Shown: one piece after another, positions 17,549 through 27,260 of the stretch
Position numbering within the stretch: the stretch's first letter is position 1
Layout of the letters: every line of letters starts with the position of its first letter
Source of the DNA: an uncultured Paludibacter sp.
GTDB taxonomy: Bacteria > Bacteroidota > Bacteroidia > Bacteroidales > Paludibacteraceae
Direction: 5' to 3'
DNA length: 52,440 nt
Assembly: GCA_937897985.1 (NCBI GenBank)
Contig: CALCBD010000034.1
Location: forward strand, 1-52,440
Notes under the pieces: model-generated
Told to the model about the DNA's origin: nothing
Databases searched by the model: none
What the model saw: the letters and a program-made list of their open reading frames with translations, nothing else
Made by a program: the position numbers and the translations under genes

Positions 17549-19822
17549 TTAAATGTCCTGAGTCTGGTTTTTGTTCATTGCATTCAGTGCACTACCTTCC
17601 TTAAACCATTCGATTTGTGCCTGATTGTAAGTGTGTACAACCTCAAAGTTGTCATTGGTACCATCGGAGTGATGCAGCACTACCGTCAGATTTTTGCCCT
17701 GCTGAAACTCCTTTAAGCCGGTAATGCTGATTTTGTCATCTTCACGTACCTTGTCGTAATCATTTTTATCGGCAAATGTCAGGGCAAGCATTCCCTGTTT
17801 TTTCAGATTGGTTTCATGTATGCGGGCAAATGATTTTACCAGAATAGCTTTTACATTCAGAAAACGCGGTTCCATGGCAGCATGCTCCCTGCTCGAACCT
17901 TCGCCGTAATTTTCTTCCGCTACAACGATTGACCCAATGCCTTTTGCCTTTAATTTACGGGCAAGGAAAGGAACTGCCACATGTTCACCGGTTTCGGTAT
18001 CGAGTACCGAATTGGTTTTATCATTAAATGAATTCACTGCTCCAATCAGCATATTGTCCGAAATATTATCCAAATGTCCGCGGAATCTGAGCCATGGTCC
18101 TGCCATTGAAATATGATCGGTGGTACATTTTCCTTTTACCTTAATAAGCAAAGGTTGTTCGGTATAATCATTTCCTGACCACGGACTGAAAGCTTCCAGT
18201 TTTTGTAATCTTTTGGAATCCTTACTGATATTAACCTCAATTTTACTTCCATCGGCAACCGGTGCATTGTAACCGGCATCTTTTACATCAAAGCCCGAAA
18301 CAGGCAATTCAAAACCCGAAGGTTCCTGAAGTTTGACTTTTTCTCCTTTTTCGTTGACCAAAGTGTCGGTCATTGGGTTAAAACATAAATCACCGGCAAT
18401 GGTAAGAGCAGCAACAATTTCGGGAGATCCTATAAAATTATGTGTATTGGGGTTTCCGTCCGCCCGCTTTGCAAAATTACGATTGAAAGAAGTTACAATT
18501 GAATTCGGTCGCTCAGGCTGATCGGTTTCGCGTTTCCACTGACCAATACATGGTCCGCAGGCATTGGCCATTACAACTCCGCCCACCGATTCAAATTCCG
18601 AAAGTATACCATCACGTTCGGCTGTATATCTTACCTGTTCCGAACCGGGATTGATAATAAACTGAGCCTGAACCTTCAACCCTTCTTTTTTGGCATTTTT
18701 CACTATCGAAGCAGCACGGGTTAAATCTTCGTAGGATGAGTTGGTACATGAACCTATTAATCCAACTTCCATTTTTCGCGGATAGTTTTTTTCAATCACT
18801 GCTTTTCCGAATTCCGATATCGGATATGCCAGATCGGGAGTGAAGGGACCATTGATATAAGGTTCGAGTTCGCTCAGGTTGATTTCTATGATACGGTCAT
18901 AGTATTTTTCGGGTTGCAACAACACTTCGGGGTCAGCCTTCAGATGTCCGGCAATGCCTGCTGCAATCTCTGCAATTTCCCGGCGTCCGGTAGCATTGAG
19001 GTAAGCAAGTGATTTTTCGTCGAAAGGAAAAATTGATGTGGTTGCTCCCACTTCGGCTCCCATATTACAAATTGTGCCTTTACCCGTAGCCGAAATTGAA
19101 GCCGTACCTTCACCGAAATATTCGATGATTGCATTGGTTCCGCCTTTCACAGTGAGTATCCCGGCAAGTTTTAAAATTACATCCTTGGGCGATGTCCATC
19201 CCGATAATTTTCCGGTTAGCTTTACCCCTATCAGTTTTGGCATTTTCAGTTCCCAAGGCATTCCTGCCATCACATCCACGGCATCGGCACCTCCCACACC
19301 AATGGCAATCATTCCCAAACCGCCGGCGTTCACTGTGTGTGAATCTGTTCCTATCATCATTCCTCCCGGAAATGCATAGTTTTCGAGCACTACCTGATGA
19401 ATTATCCCTGCACCCGGTTTCCAGAAACCAATACCGAATTTATTGGAAACCGTACTCAGAAAATCATAAACTTCACGATTGGTCTCGTTGGCGGTATTCA
19501 AATCGACCTTAGCCGAGATATGAGCCTGAATTAAATGGTCACAATGTACTGTTGAAGGAACAGCTACCGTTTTACGACCTGAGTTCATCAATTGCAACAA
19601 CGCCATTTGTGCTGTAGCATCCTGCATAGCAACACGGTCGGGCGAAAAGTTAACATAATCAACAGCCCTTTCATAGCTCTTCAGTATCTCATCTTTTGCC
19701 AAATGTGAATAAAGAATTTTTTCAGCCAGTGTCAGCGGACGGTTCAGAACCTTTTTAATCTGATTAATTTTTTCAGGAAGAGCAGCATAAGTTGCCACAA
19801 TCATTTCTTTGTCGAAAACCAT
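17549..19822 (-). CDS. acn: Aconitate hydratase
   Basis: 4Fe-4S enzyme that isomerises citrate to isocitrate. The 757 residues resemble the mitochondrial-type aconitases. Cluster ligands are Cys359 (GSCTNSSYEDL) and Cys422/Cys425 (NACGPCIG); the C-terminal swivel domain is marked by KGKCTTDHISMAGPW and NYGEGSSREHAAMEPR. It is the first gene of the acn-gltA-icd group. On the minus strand TATATTTG (19869-19862) fits a -7 element about 40 nt before the start codon. Confidence 0.96.
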   Translation of the reverse strand: MVFDKEMIVATYAALPEKINQIKKVLNRPLTLAEKILYSHLAKDEILKSYERAVDYVNFSPDRVAMQDATAQMALLQLMNSGRKTVAVPSTVHCDHLIQAHISAKVDLNTANETNREVYDFLSTVSNKFGIGFWKPGAGIIHQVVLENYAFPGGMMIGTDSHTVNAGGLGMIAIGVGGADAVDVMAGMPWELKMPKLIGVKLTGKLSGWTSPKDVILKLAGILTVKGGTNAIIEYFGEGTASISATGKGTICNMGAEVGATTSIFPFDEKSLAYLNATGRREIAEIAAGIAGHLKADPEVLLQPEKYYDRIIEINLSELEPYINGPFTPDLAYPISEFGKAVIEKNYPRKMEVGLIGSCTNSSYEDLTRAASIVKNAKKEGLKVQAQFIINPGSEQVRYTAERDGILSEFESVGGVVMANACGPCIGQWKRETDQPERPNSIVTSFNRNFAKRADGNPNTHNFIGSPEIVAALTIAGDLCFNPMTDTLVNEKGEKVKLQEPSGFELPVSGFDVKDAGYNAPVADGSKIEVNISKDSKRLQKLEAFSPWSGNDYTEQPLLIKVKGKCTTDHISMAGPWLRFRGHLDNISDNMLIGAVNSFNDKTNSVLDTETGEHVAVPFLARKLKAKGIGSIVVAEENYGEGSSREHAAMEPRFLNVKAILVKSFARIHETNLKKQGMLALTFADKNDYDKVREDDKISITGLKEFQQGKNLTVVLHHSDGTNDNFEVVHTYNQAQIEWFKEGSALNAMNKNQTQDI

Positions 19823-20241
19823 TTTTTTGTAATATTATTCAATTTGTAATTAATTCATCAACAAATATAATAAAAAATCAGTTTAAGTTGCATTTTTTAC
19901 TGTATTCTTTCATTTAACAATAAAAAATAATCAAATGTTTAAAACGCAATAAATAATTTTTTACAAAAAGAACGAATTAATACTTTTAACTTAAATTTAA
20001 TGCTAAATACATATTGATTTTTTTAAAGAGCATACTATATTTATAAAATTGAACAGGTTTCGACGAACTGATATTGAAATTTTATGATAAATTTTCAAAA
20101 ATCTGCTCATTTCTCAATTCTGGCTTTCCAACGTGTTTTTCGGATGAAAAGTTTAGCATTTCCATACGATTCAATAGTTATTTCCAAACAATTACCTTTC
20201 GGTATATGTTTATTGATAAATGTTCTGTTAAATTGCTTTAT
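19823..20241. other. Spacer between acn and the TetR gene
   Basis: AT-rich. It contains the likely acn -7 element near 19862-19869 on the minus strand. The reading frame of the TetR gene is open from 20074, but the promoter at 20260 and the family alignment argue against an upstream start. I see no other gene or structured element. Confidence 0.5.
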
Positions 20242-20267
20242 AATGAACAATCATTTATTTATCTTTG
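20242..20267 (+). promoter_or_regulatory. Promoter and probable operator of the TetR gene
   Basis: The inverted repeat AATGA-ACAA-TCATT (20242-20255) runs into the -7 element TATCTTTG (20260-20267), 5 nt before the TetR start codon. The 24 bases 20242-20265 recur exactly at 20861-20884, upstream of the nitroreductase. A regulator bound here would cover the promoter. Confidence 0.7.
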
Positions 20268-20271
20268 CAGC

Positions 20272-20844
20272 ATGAGAGTCAGAGACGAAGAAAAAATACC
20301 CCGTATTTACAAAGCCGCAATAAAAGTAATCAACCGTGATGGCTTTGAAGGTTGTTCAATGGCAAAAATTGCCACTGAAGCCGAAGTATGTCCGGCAACC
20401 ATTTATCTTTATTTTGAGAATAAAAAAGACATGCTCAACAAACTTTTTGTTCATATCAAGGAAGGACTGGCTAATTCATATTTCGCGGCCAACACCGAAC
20501 TCAGTGTATCCAAAGCAACCTTCAGAAAAATATATATCAATTATTATCAATACATTATTAATAATGTCGAGGAATTTATTTTGACCGAAAACTACAAAAA
20601 TTCGCCCCTGATTGAAATGGTGGATAAAGAATTCAGAATTGATTACTGCCCGGTTTTTGAATCATTATTTGAAAGAAGCCGAAAGGAAAAATTACTGAAA
20701 GAATTAAGTAACGACATGCTTTACAGCCTGCTTTTTTCACCGCTCAATTATCTGCTCAAAAAAACAGTGAACAACAAAAGCACTTTAAACACAAAAGACT
20801 TAATGGATATTTTCGATGCTTCATGGCAGGCAATCAGTTTGTAA
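20272..20844 (+). CDS. TetR/AcrR family transcriptional regulator
   Basis: 190 residues. The N-terminal TetR DNA-binding domain is clear: IPRIYKAAIKVINRDGFEGCSMAKIATEAEVCPATIYLYFENKKDMLNKLF, with the helix-turn-helix at about 28-47. The ligand-binding part does not reveal an effector. The ATG at 20272 was chosen because the -7 element TATCTTTG ends only 5 nt upstream; the frame is open further upstream but without homology. The shared 24-bp sequence ahead of this gene and of the nitroreductase suggests it represses both. Confidence 0.9.
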   Translation: MRVRDEEKIPRIYKAAIKVINRDGFEGCSMAKIATEAEVCPATIYLYFENKKDMLNKLFVHIKEGLANSYFAANTELSVSKATFRKIYINYYQYIINNVEEFILTENYKNSPLIEMVDKEFRIDYCPVFESLFERSRKEKLLKELSNDMLYSLLFSPLNYLLKKTVNNKSTLNTKDLMDIFDASWQAISL

Positions 20845-20860
20845 TTTTTTTTATTTCTAA

Positions 20861-20885
20861 AATGAACAATCATTTATTTATCTTG
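20861..20885 (+). promoter_or_regulatory. Second copy of the TetR-linked operator, upstream of nitroreductase
   Basis: A 24-bp exact copy of 20242-20265, including AATGAACAATCATT and most of the -7 element (TATCTTG). It lies between the TetR stop codon and the nitroreductase gene, with the start codon 87 bp on. Confidence 0.7.
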
Positions 20886-20971
20886 TTATAACGATAAATT
20901 GATAATAACCAAAATAAATTCCTGTTGAAATCAGGAGAACTAATTTAAAATATTTATAAAATTTTTGAAGT

Positions 20972-21598
20972 ATGAATTTAATAGAAAATCTCAATTGGCG
21001 ATACGCCACTAAACGGATGAACGGAACTAAAGTTTCGGCCGAAAAACTGAACAATATCAGAGAAGCAATCAGAATGGCACCAACTTCGTTTGGTTTACAG
21101 GCTTTTAAAGTAATTAATGTGGAAGACACGGAACTCAGAAAGAAAATCCATGCGGAAGCTTGTCAGCAACCTCAAATTCTCGAAGCTTCCAATATATTAG
21201 TTTTTGCAGCCAACAAAAAAGTTACCGCCGAAATGGTGGATGAATACATGCAAAGCATTTCGAAAACCCGCGGCATTCCGGTAGAAGCTCTCGCCGGTTT
21301 CAAATCCGCTTTTGATGGTATAGTAAGTGGCCCGGCTGAACAAAATTTTGTATGGACATCGAAACAAACCTATATAGCCCTTGGTGTAGGACTCGTAGCT
21401 GCTGCCAACGAAAAAGTGGATGCAACTCCAATGGAAGGTTTCAATCCTGCTGCTTTAGATAAAATTCTCGGACTCGAAACTCAGAACCTTGGTTCGGTAA
21501 GTATTCTGGCACTGGGATACCGCGACGAAACAGAGGATAAATATGCTCAGGCCGCCAAAGTTCGCAAAAATACAGATGATATCTTTGTCAGTATTTAA
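20972..21598 (+). CDS. Nitroreductase family NAD(P)H-dependent oxidoreductase
   Basis: A 208-residue FMN enzyme of the NfsB/YdgI type. The start NLNWRYATKRMNG is typical, with Arg and Lys at the FMN site, then RMAPTSFGLQAFKVINV (about 35-50) and a C-terminal LGYRDETEDK. Such proteins reduce nitroaromatics, quinones or enals; the natural substrate cannot be read from sequence. Location downstream of a TetR gene with the same operator suggests induction by a toxic compound. Confidence 0.9.
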   Translation: MNLIENLNWRYATKRMNGTKVSAEKLNNIREAIRMAPTSFGLQAFKVINVEDTELRKKIHAEACQQPQILEASNILVFAANKKVTAEMVDEYMQSISKTRGIPVEALAGFKSAFDGIVSGPAEQNFVWTSKQTYIALGVGLVAAANEKVDATPMEGFNPAALDKILGLETQNLGSVSILALGYRDETEDKYAQAAKVRKNTDDIFVSI

Positions 21599-21694
21599 TA
21601 TAAACAAACAGCAATTTGCCTGAATTTGAATTTAACATGGCTTAAGTTCAAAAACTGCGAATAACTTCAGATAAAAACTACTGAATAAAAAAAT

Positions 21695-21733
21695 TACCCC
21701 AAAAGTTAAAGAACCGACTTTTGGGGTATTTTA
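21695..21733. terminator. Bidirectional terminator between nitroreductase and radical SAM gene
   Basis: A 12-bp perfect stem (TACCCCAAAAGT against ACTTTTGGGGTA, 21695-21728), with T-rich sequence after it on the plus strand and an A-run before it that becomes a T-run on the minus strand. It serves both converging genes. Confidence 0.85.
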
Positions 21734-21765
21734 TTTATGTTGCACTTCAGCTTACGAAAGCAATT

Positions 21766-22989
21766 TCAGATTTTAAAATTCATTACGTTGGCAGGAGAAC
21801 GTTTAAAATGTAGTTCGTTAGCCATAAACTGCATGTAAGGCTGAGTGTGCTTATAAAATGCATAATATCCTTCGCACAGATAATTCAGGCCCGGTTCGCC
21901 GTCACGGGTACTGATAATACGGTTTTTGGGACACTCTCCGTTACATACTTTCAGAAATTCACATTTCAGACACTGAGCAGGTAAAGTATCATGTTTATCG
22001 GCTCCGAAACGTAATTGTTTTTGTGAAAAAACCATTTCAAATATAGTGTGAGTCTTAATATTGCCGATTTTATACTCCGGAAAAACATAATGGTCGCAGG
22101 CATACACATCACCATTGAATTCCATAACTGTGGCATGTCCGCATTTTTCAGCAAAAATACAAACTCCGGGCTGCTCGCCCACAGTCCCGGCAAGTGTCGA
22201 ATCGAAAAGCTGAACAAAATATTTTCCCACATCTTTTTTCACCCATTCATCGAAAATACGGATGTAAAACTGTCCGAATTTTTTAGCATCCACTGTCCAT
22301 GGCGCCAGCACGGCATCGTCGGCACCTTCGGGCGGAAGTAAATTCAAACCATCCGAACGTGTTTTGGAAATTTGTTCAACAATCGGCGAAAACTGCATGT
22401 ACTTACTACCGATTTCCTTGAAAAAATTGTATATTTCTATCGGATAATCAACATTATAATTATTGATCACCGAAAGTGTGTTGAAGTCAACATCATGCTT
22501 CTGAAGTAATTCTATCCCGCGCATCACCTGTTGGAATGTAGCTTTTCCACCTTTATTTTTACGGTAAACATCGTGACAATGTTCGGGACCATCTATTGAT
22601 ATGCCGATTAAAAAATTATTTTCCTTAAAGAATCTGCACCATTCATCGGTCAGCAAGGTTCCGTTGGTCTGCAAAGAATTGTCAATACGCCGGCCTCTTC
22701 CGTATTTTTTCTGAAGAGCAAGAGCCTTTCGGTAAAAGGAAATATCGCGCAACAACGTTTCACCTCCGTGCCATGTAAAAAGTACTTCCGGAACGGGTTG
22801 AGCCTGTATATAACTTTCGATGTATTTTTCGAGGGTTTCATCGCTCATGTGCATCTTTTTACGCCCTGCATATAATTTTTCTTTTTCGAGGTAATAACAA
22901 TAGGAACAATCAAGATTACAGGTCGAACCAATGGGTTTTGCCATTACATAGGTCGGCATTGAAAGAGGATTAAAAGCAAAAGTTTTCAT
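21766..22989 (-). CDS. Radical SAM/SPASM protein, anaerobic sulfatase-maturase type
   Basis: 407 residues. The radical SAM cluster motif is Cys24-x3-Cys28-x2-Cys31 (GSTCNLDCSYCYYLEK). The C-terminal SPASM part has the cysteines of two auxiliary clusters (CIFAEKCGHATVMEFNGDVYACDHYVFPE, then CLKCEFLKVCNGECPKNR). The whole pattern is that of anSME, which converts an active-site Cys or Ser of sulfatases to formylglycine. No sulfatase gene lies in this window, so substrates must be elsewhere. On the minus strand TATATTTG (23092-23085) is a possible -7 element. Confidence 0.9.
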   Translation of the reverse strand: MKTFAFNPLSMPTYVMAKPIGSTCNLDCSYCYYLEKEKLYAGRKKMHMSDETLEKYIESYIQAQPVPEVLFTWHGGETLLRDISFYRKALALQKKYGRGRRIDNSLQTNGTLLTDEWCRFFKENNFLIGISIDGPEHCHDVYRKNKGGKATFQQVMRGIELLQKHDVDFNTLSVINNYNVDYPIEIYNFFKEIGSKYMQFSPIVEQISKTRSDGLNLLPPEGADDAVLAPWTVDAKKFGQFYIRIFDEWVKKDVGKYFVQLFDSTLAGTVGEQPGVCIFAEKCGHATVMEFNGDVYACDHYVFPEYKIGNIKTHTIFEMVFSQKQLRFGADKHDTLPAQCLKCEFLKVCNGECPKNRIISTRDGEPGLNYLCEGYYAFYKHTQPYMQFMANELHFKRSPANVMNFKI

Positions 22990-23378
22990 TTATATAATTT
23001 ACTATATTATTAGATTTCAAATATTTAAATATGTAAAACGAGAAATTTTCACATCATCTGAAAAGTTTCATTTTATTGGATATGCAAATATAGCAAAATA
23101 TCTCAATTTACTATCCGTCATTTGCAACTCTGATTTTTAACGTTCGTTTGTCGTTTCATGACAAATTATGGTTACTTTTGCGAAAGATTTGTGGCTGTAA
23201 GTTGAAACTTTATAAAAACTTAAAACGTGCAAATCAGAAAAAAAGAACAAAAAATAGTTGGTTTTAAATGAATTAGTTTGCAACATTCATTTGAATTTTA
23301 TTTATTTCTTAAAATAATATCGTTCTTTTTTCGTTTTATTTTTTTAAACAAAAATTGGGTATAAATACAATATAGCGA
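22990..23378. other. Divergent promoter region, radical SAM gene / TonB receptor
   Basis: 389 bp without a gene. Plus strand: TTTG at 23147-23150 and TACTTTTG at 23173-23180 (22-nt spacing) could serve the receptor, leaving a leader of about 190 nt. Minus strand: TATATTTG at 23092-23085 could serve the radical SAM gene. No further structure recognised. Confidence 0.5.
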
Positions 23379-25862
23379 ATGAATTTCCGAGCATTTTTTA
23401 TAATATTAAGTGTCTTATTTACAACATTTTCAGGCTATTGCCAGCACAAGGTCAGAGTTTACGGATACGTGATTGATGCCAACAATCGCGGCATTGAAAT
23501 GGCAAATGTGTATTTTGAAAACAGCACTACCGGAACAGTTACTAACCAAAACGGATTTTATGAACTGAGCACAGAAATTAAAGATTCGGCAATAGTTGTA
23601 TATTCATTATTAGGCTATCAAACCATAAAACATACCATTTTCCCAACCCAGCAAGTACTTCATATTTCAGTAGAATTACCCTTGAAGAGTAAGGAAATCA
23701 GGGACCTGGACGTAATTGCACAACGACGACAAACATCGACACTTGATTTAATCGATCCTCAGAAATACCGTTTGATGCCCAACTCAACAGGTGGAATCGA
23801 ATCTTTGTTAATTACATTTGCAGGTGTAAGCCAGAACAACGAACTTAGTTCGCAATACAATGTAAGAGGTGGTAATTTTGATGAAAACATCGTATATGTC
23901 AACGGCATTGAAGTATACAGACCTCTGTTAATCAGGGCCGGACAACAGGAAGGATTAAGTTTTATCAACCCCGACATGGTAAAAACAGTTGCTTTTTCGG
24001 CCGGAGGTTACGATGCCATGTATGGTGATAAAATGTCGTCGGTGCTGGACATAAAATACAAAAAACCGGTAGAAACCGAGGCTTCGGCTTCCATAAGTTT
24101 ACTCGGTGCCTCAGCTTATGCTGCAACCAGTGGAAAACGGTTTACGCAATTGCACGGATTAAGGTATAAAACATCGAAATATCTGCTCGGTACCCTTCAA
24201 ACCAAAGGCGAGTACAGTCCGTCATTTGTCGACTACCAAACCTATATGACCTATCAGTTGAACCCGAAATGGGAATTGAGTTTTCTGGGTAATTTTTCGC
24301 AAAACGATTATCAGTTTATTCCTGTTGAGCAAAATACGAGTTTTGGAACTTATCAGACAGCACGAAATTTAACCATTTATTACGAAGGTCAGGAAAAAGA
24401 CTTATTCCGCACGGCATTTGGAGCGGTTACCCTGAAATATCAACCAAAAAACGATTTGAAAATCAATTTTGTGGCATCGGCGTTTCATACCAACGAAAGT
24501 GAAACTTATGACATTCTGGGTGAATATGTGCTGAGCGAGGTAAAAATGGATGCCAAAAACCCGGATGAAAAAATCGGTGCAGCACTCGGCATAGGAAAAT
24601 ATCAGGAACATGCCCGTAACCGGTTGAAAGCTTCGGTTGCCAACATAGGACTCAACGGGGAATATAAGGCTTCAGCCCATCAACTAAAATGGGGAACCAC
24701 CATGCAATATGAGTACATTTCTGACAAAATAAACGAATGGGAATGGCGGGATTCATCAGGCTACTCTTTACCCTACAGCGACAAAAGAGTAAATCTGTTT
24801 TATAATCTGAAATCAACAGTCGATTTACCTTCGGTGAGAGCAACAGCCTATTTACAGGATACCTATAAACATAATTTTGAAGCAGGAAATTTTTCACTTA
24901 CAGGCGGATTAAGAGCTAATTACTGGTCGTTCAACAAAGAATTGCTGGTAAGTCCGCGTGTCTCCATGTCGCTGATACCACACTGGAAAAAAGATGTTGT
25001 ATTACGTTTTGCGACCGGACTTTATTATCAGGCACCGTTTTATAAAGAAATCCGCGACACCACCACCGATGCACTCGGTAACGTGGTCATTGGTCTGAAT
25101 AATAAAATCAAATCCCAACGTTCGGTACATTTTGTACTTGGCGGAGACAGTTATTTCCGCGCATGGGGACGACCATTTAAATTCACTTCCGAAGCATATC
25201 TGAAATTAGCCGACAGAGTGGAGAGTTATACTGTAAATAACGTAAGAATTCGTTATTCGGGTGAAAACGATGCCAAAGCATATACCGCCGGGCTCGACTT
25301 TAAGCTTTTCGGAGAGCTTGTTCCGGGGACTGATTCATGGATTAATTTGTCGCTGATGGACTCAAAAGAAGATATTCAGAACGATACTTATGTAAAAAAT
25401 GTTTACGATACCGATGGCAACATCGTCTCCTCCGCCTTTGTTACTCCGGGCTGGATACCACGACCCAATGAACAACGTTACAGTTTTTCGATCATGTTTC
25501 AGGACTACTTACCAAACAATCCCAAATACAAAGTTCAGTTAAAAGGAATCTGGGCTGATGGTTTACCGTTCGGAGCTCCCCGGAATATTGCATACAGGGC
25601 TGCGTTCAGAACTCCGGCATACCGCAGGGTCGATCTGGGAGCTTCACGTGTACTGATGAGTGGTAGCGACAAATGGCTGGATAAAAACTGGCTCAGACAC
25701 GTTAAAACCATTTGGATCAATGCAGAAATATTTAATTTACTCGATTTTAAAAATGTAAATTCATATTACTGGGTTACCGACATTACTGGAACCCAGCTTG
25801 CCACACCAAATTATCTTACTTCCCGTCAGTTGAACATCAAACTGATTGTTGATTTCAAATAA
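23379..25862 (+). CDS. TonB-dependent receptor with N-terminal regulatory-like domain
   Basis: 827 residues. Signal peptide MNFRAFFIILSVLFTTFSGYC, then a carboxypeptidase-D-regulatory-like beta domain (VYGYVIDANNRGIEMANVYF, about 27-110), the plug domain (NVRGGNFDENIVYVNGIEVYRP, about 140-250) and a beta barrel ending in an aromatic-rich strand with terminal Phe-Lys. It should import a bulky ligand across the outer membrane. No susD-like lipoprotein follows, so it is not a SusCD glycan system; the ligand could be a siderophore, cofactor, metal complex or peptide. Its last 8 bp overlap the convergent CDF gene. Confidence 0.9.
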   Translation: MNFRAFFIILSVLFTTFSGYCQHKVRVYGYVIDANNRGIEMANVYFENSTTGTVTNQNGFYELSTEIKDSAIVVYSLLGYQTIKHTIFPTQQVLHISVELPLKSKEIRDLDVIAQRRQTSTLDLIDPQKYRLMPNSTGGIESLLITFAGVSQNNELSSQYNVRGGNFDENIVYVNGIEVYRPLLIRAGQQEGLSFINPDMVKTVAFSAGGYDAMYGDKMSSVLDIKYKKPVETEASASISLLGASAYAATSGKRFTQLHGLRYKTSKYLLGTLQTKGEYSPSFVDYQTYMTYQLNPKWELSFLGNFSQNDYQFIPVEQNTSFGTYQTARNLTIYYEGQEKDLFRTAFGAVTLKYQPKNDLKINFVASAFHTNESETYDILGEYVLSEVKMDAKNPDEKIGAALGIGKYQEHARNRLKASVANIGLNGEYKASAHQLKWGTTMQYEYISDKINEWEWRDSSGYSLPYSDKRVNLFYNLKSTVDLPSVRATAYLQDTYKHNFEAGNFSLTGGLRANYWSFNKELLVSPRVSMSLIPHWKKDVVLRFATGLYYQAPFYKEIRDTTTDALGNVVIGLNNKIKSQRSVHFVLGGDSYFRAWGRPFKFTSEAYLKLADRVESYTVNNVRIRYSGENDAKAYTAGLDFKLFGELVPGTDSWINLSLMDSKEDIQNDTYVKNVYDTDGNIVSSAFVTPGWIPRPNEQRYSFSIMFQDYLPNNPKYKVQLKGIWADGLPFGAPRNIAYRAAFRTPAYRRVDLGASRVLMSGSDKWLDKNWLRHVKTIWINAEIFNLLDFKNVNSYYWVTDITGTQLATPNYLTSRQLNIKLIVDFK

Positions 25863-26757
25863 TTTCACCTTTGAAAGGTTCGGTATGTATACTGGTAATT
25901 GTTTTGACACCGAATCTTTCTCTGAGTTTTATTTCCAGCATTGTTGCCACATCGTGTGAATGAACAAAGCTTATTTCCCTGTCTAATTTAATATGTACAT
26001 CAATGGCGTATACATTTCCTATCTTACGTGTTTTCAGGTTGTGAAATGCTTTAATTTCTTCGTTCGAATGAATGATATCAGTGATTTCCTTTACTATTTC
26101 AACAGGCAGCGAACGTTCCGATAACTCGTGAAAACTGGGCATTCCGAGTTCGAAAGCCACTTTGATGATAAAGAAACTGACAATTACTCCGGCAATGGGA
26201 TCGAGTATACGCCAGCTTTCACCCAAAAAAATGGCTCCCGATATTCCAAGGGCTGTTCCGATGGACGAAAATGCATCCGACCGGTGATGCCAGGCATTGG
26301 CAATTACTGCCTGATTATTAATTTTTGCACCTGCATTACGGGTGTACCAGTACAATCCTTCTTTTACGATGATCGACACCAAAGCTGCCACCAAAGCAAT
26401 AATGGTAGGTTGTTCAATCATTTCGCCTTTTATCGTTGCAATAATTTTTGACGTACCACTCCAGAAAATACCTATTCCGACCAGTAATAAAGCCAGACTA
26501 ATGAGCATGGTGGCAAAAGTTTCATATTTACCGTGTCCGTATAAATGATCTTCATCCTTGTCTTTGCCCGAAACGCCAATAAAAACCAACACGATGACAT
26601 CGGTCACAAAATCGGACAAGGAATGAACTCCGTCGGCAATCATAGCCGTACTTTTTCCCACAATACCTGCTATCAGTTTGAAAATTGTTAAAGTCAGATT
26701 AATAAAAAAACCCACCCAGGTTACTTTTTGCGCTATTAAAGTTCTTTCGTCTTTCAT
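25855..26757 (-). CDS. Cation diffusion facilitator (CDF) metal exporter
   Basis: 300 residues with six membrane segments and a cytoplasmic C-terminal dimerisation domain. Zinc-type site residues are visible: Asp42-x2-His45-x3-Asp49 in MIADGVHSLSDFVTD (helix II), and HHRSDAFSSIG (helix V). It exports divalent metals such as Zn or Fe/Co in exchange for protons. The 3' end overlaps the TonB receptor by 8 bp in a tail-to-tail arrangement. TAATTTTG on the minus strand (26790-26783) may be its -7 element. Confidence 0.93.
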   Translation of the reverse strand: MKDERTLIAQKVTWVGFFINLTLTIFKLIAGIVGKSTAMIADGVHSLSDFVTDVIVLVFIGVSGKDKDEDHLYGHGKYETFATMLISLALLLVGIGIFWSGTSKIIATIKGEMIEQPTIIALVAALVSIIVKEGLYWYTRNAGAKINNQAVIANAWHHRSDAFSSIGTALGISGAIFLGESWRILDPIAGVIVSFFIIKVAFELGMPSFHELSERSLPVEIVKEITDIIHSNEEIKAFHNLKTRKIGNVYAIDVHIKLDREISFVHSHDVATMLEIKLRERFGVKTITSIHTEPFKGEII

Positions 26758-26941
26758 TGTTTTTAGTTTTTAGTGAACGTTACAAAATTATTGAAAAACA
26801 ATGGCATAAGTACTAAGTTTTTGCAGCAATCTTAACGTTTGACACAAATTTAAAAACATTCTTAATAGTAATTTAGCATCATCAAATGTTAATACCAATC
26901 ATCATAGACGATTAATCATCAGAGTCCACAGGTTGAAAAAT

Positions 26942-26987
26942 AAAAAAAATACGGAAAACTTTTATGTAAAAAAGTTTTCCGTATTTT
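26942..26987 (-). terminator. Terminator of tRNA-Pro
   Basis: A 17-bp stem (AAAATACGGAAAACTTT against AAAGTTTTCCGTATTTT, 26946-26987) lies 6 nt past the tRNA 3' end and is followed on the minus strand by T residues. There is no coding gene between it and the tRNA. Confidence 0.88.
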
Positions 26988-26993
26988 GATTAG

Positions 26994-27066
26994 TCGGGAT
27001 GACAAGATTCGAACCTGCGACCTCTACGTCCCGAACGTAGCACGCTACCAACTGCGCCACATCCCG
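26994..27066 (-). tRNA. tRNA-Pro (CGG)
   Basis: A 73-nt cloverleaf on the minus strand. The acceptor CGGGATG pairs with CATCCCG. The anticodon stem CTACG/CGTAG closes loop TTCGGGA, which gives anticodon CGG with G at position 37, as in proline tRNAs. The T arm has GGTTCGAATC. No CCA is encoded. The strong hairpin downstream terminates it. Confidence 0.93.
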
Positions 27067-27260
27067 ATTTTTTAAATTCGCCTGCAAAATTACTTTATTT
27101 TAAAAACAAACCAAAAATATTGGCAAAAATTTTTCGGAAAAATTATCGGGTTTCAAATTTAAATTGAACAAAGCTATAACTATTCAATTTTGTTTTTCAG
27201 GTTTTTTGTCGTGGCTGTTAAAGAGATTCCGGATTTTTCATCCTGTTTTACCATAAAAAA

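Noticed and set aside
20074..20271. 66-codon N-terminal extension of the TetR gene
   Set aside because: It contains the -7 promoter and operator, and the TetR domain begins right after the internal ATG at 20272.
23379..25862. TonB receptor as part of a polysaccharide utilisation locus
   Set aside because: No susD-like lipoprotein, glycosidase, polysaccharide lyase or hybrid two-component gene lies next to it.
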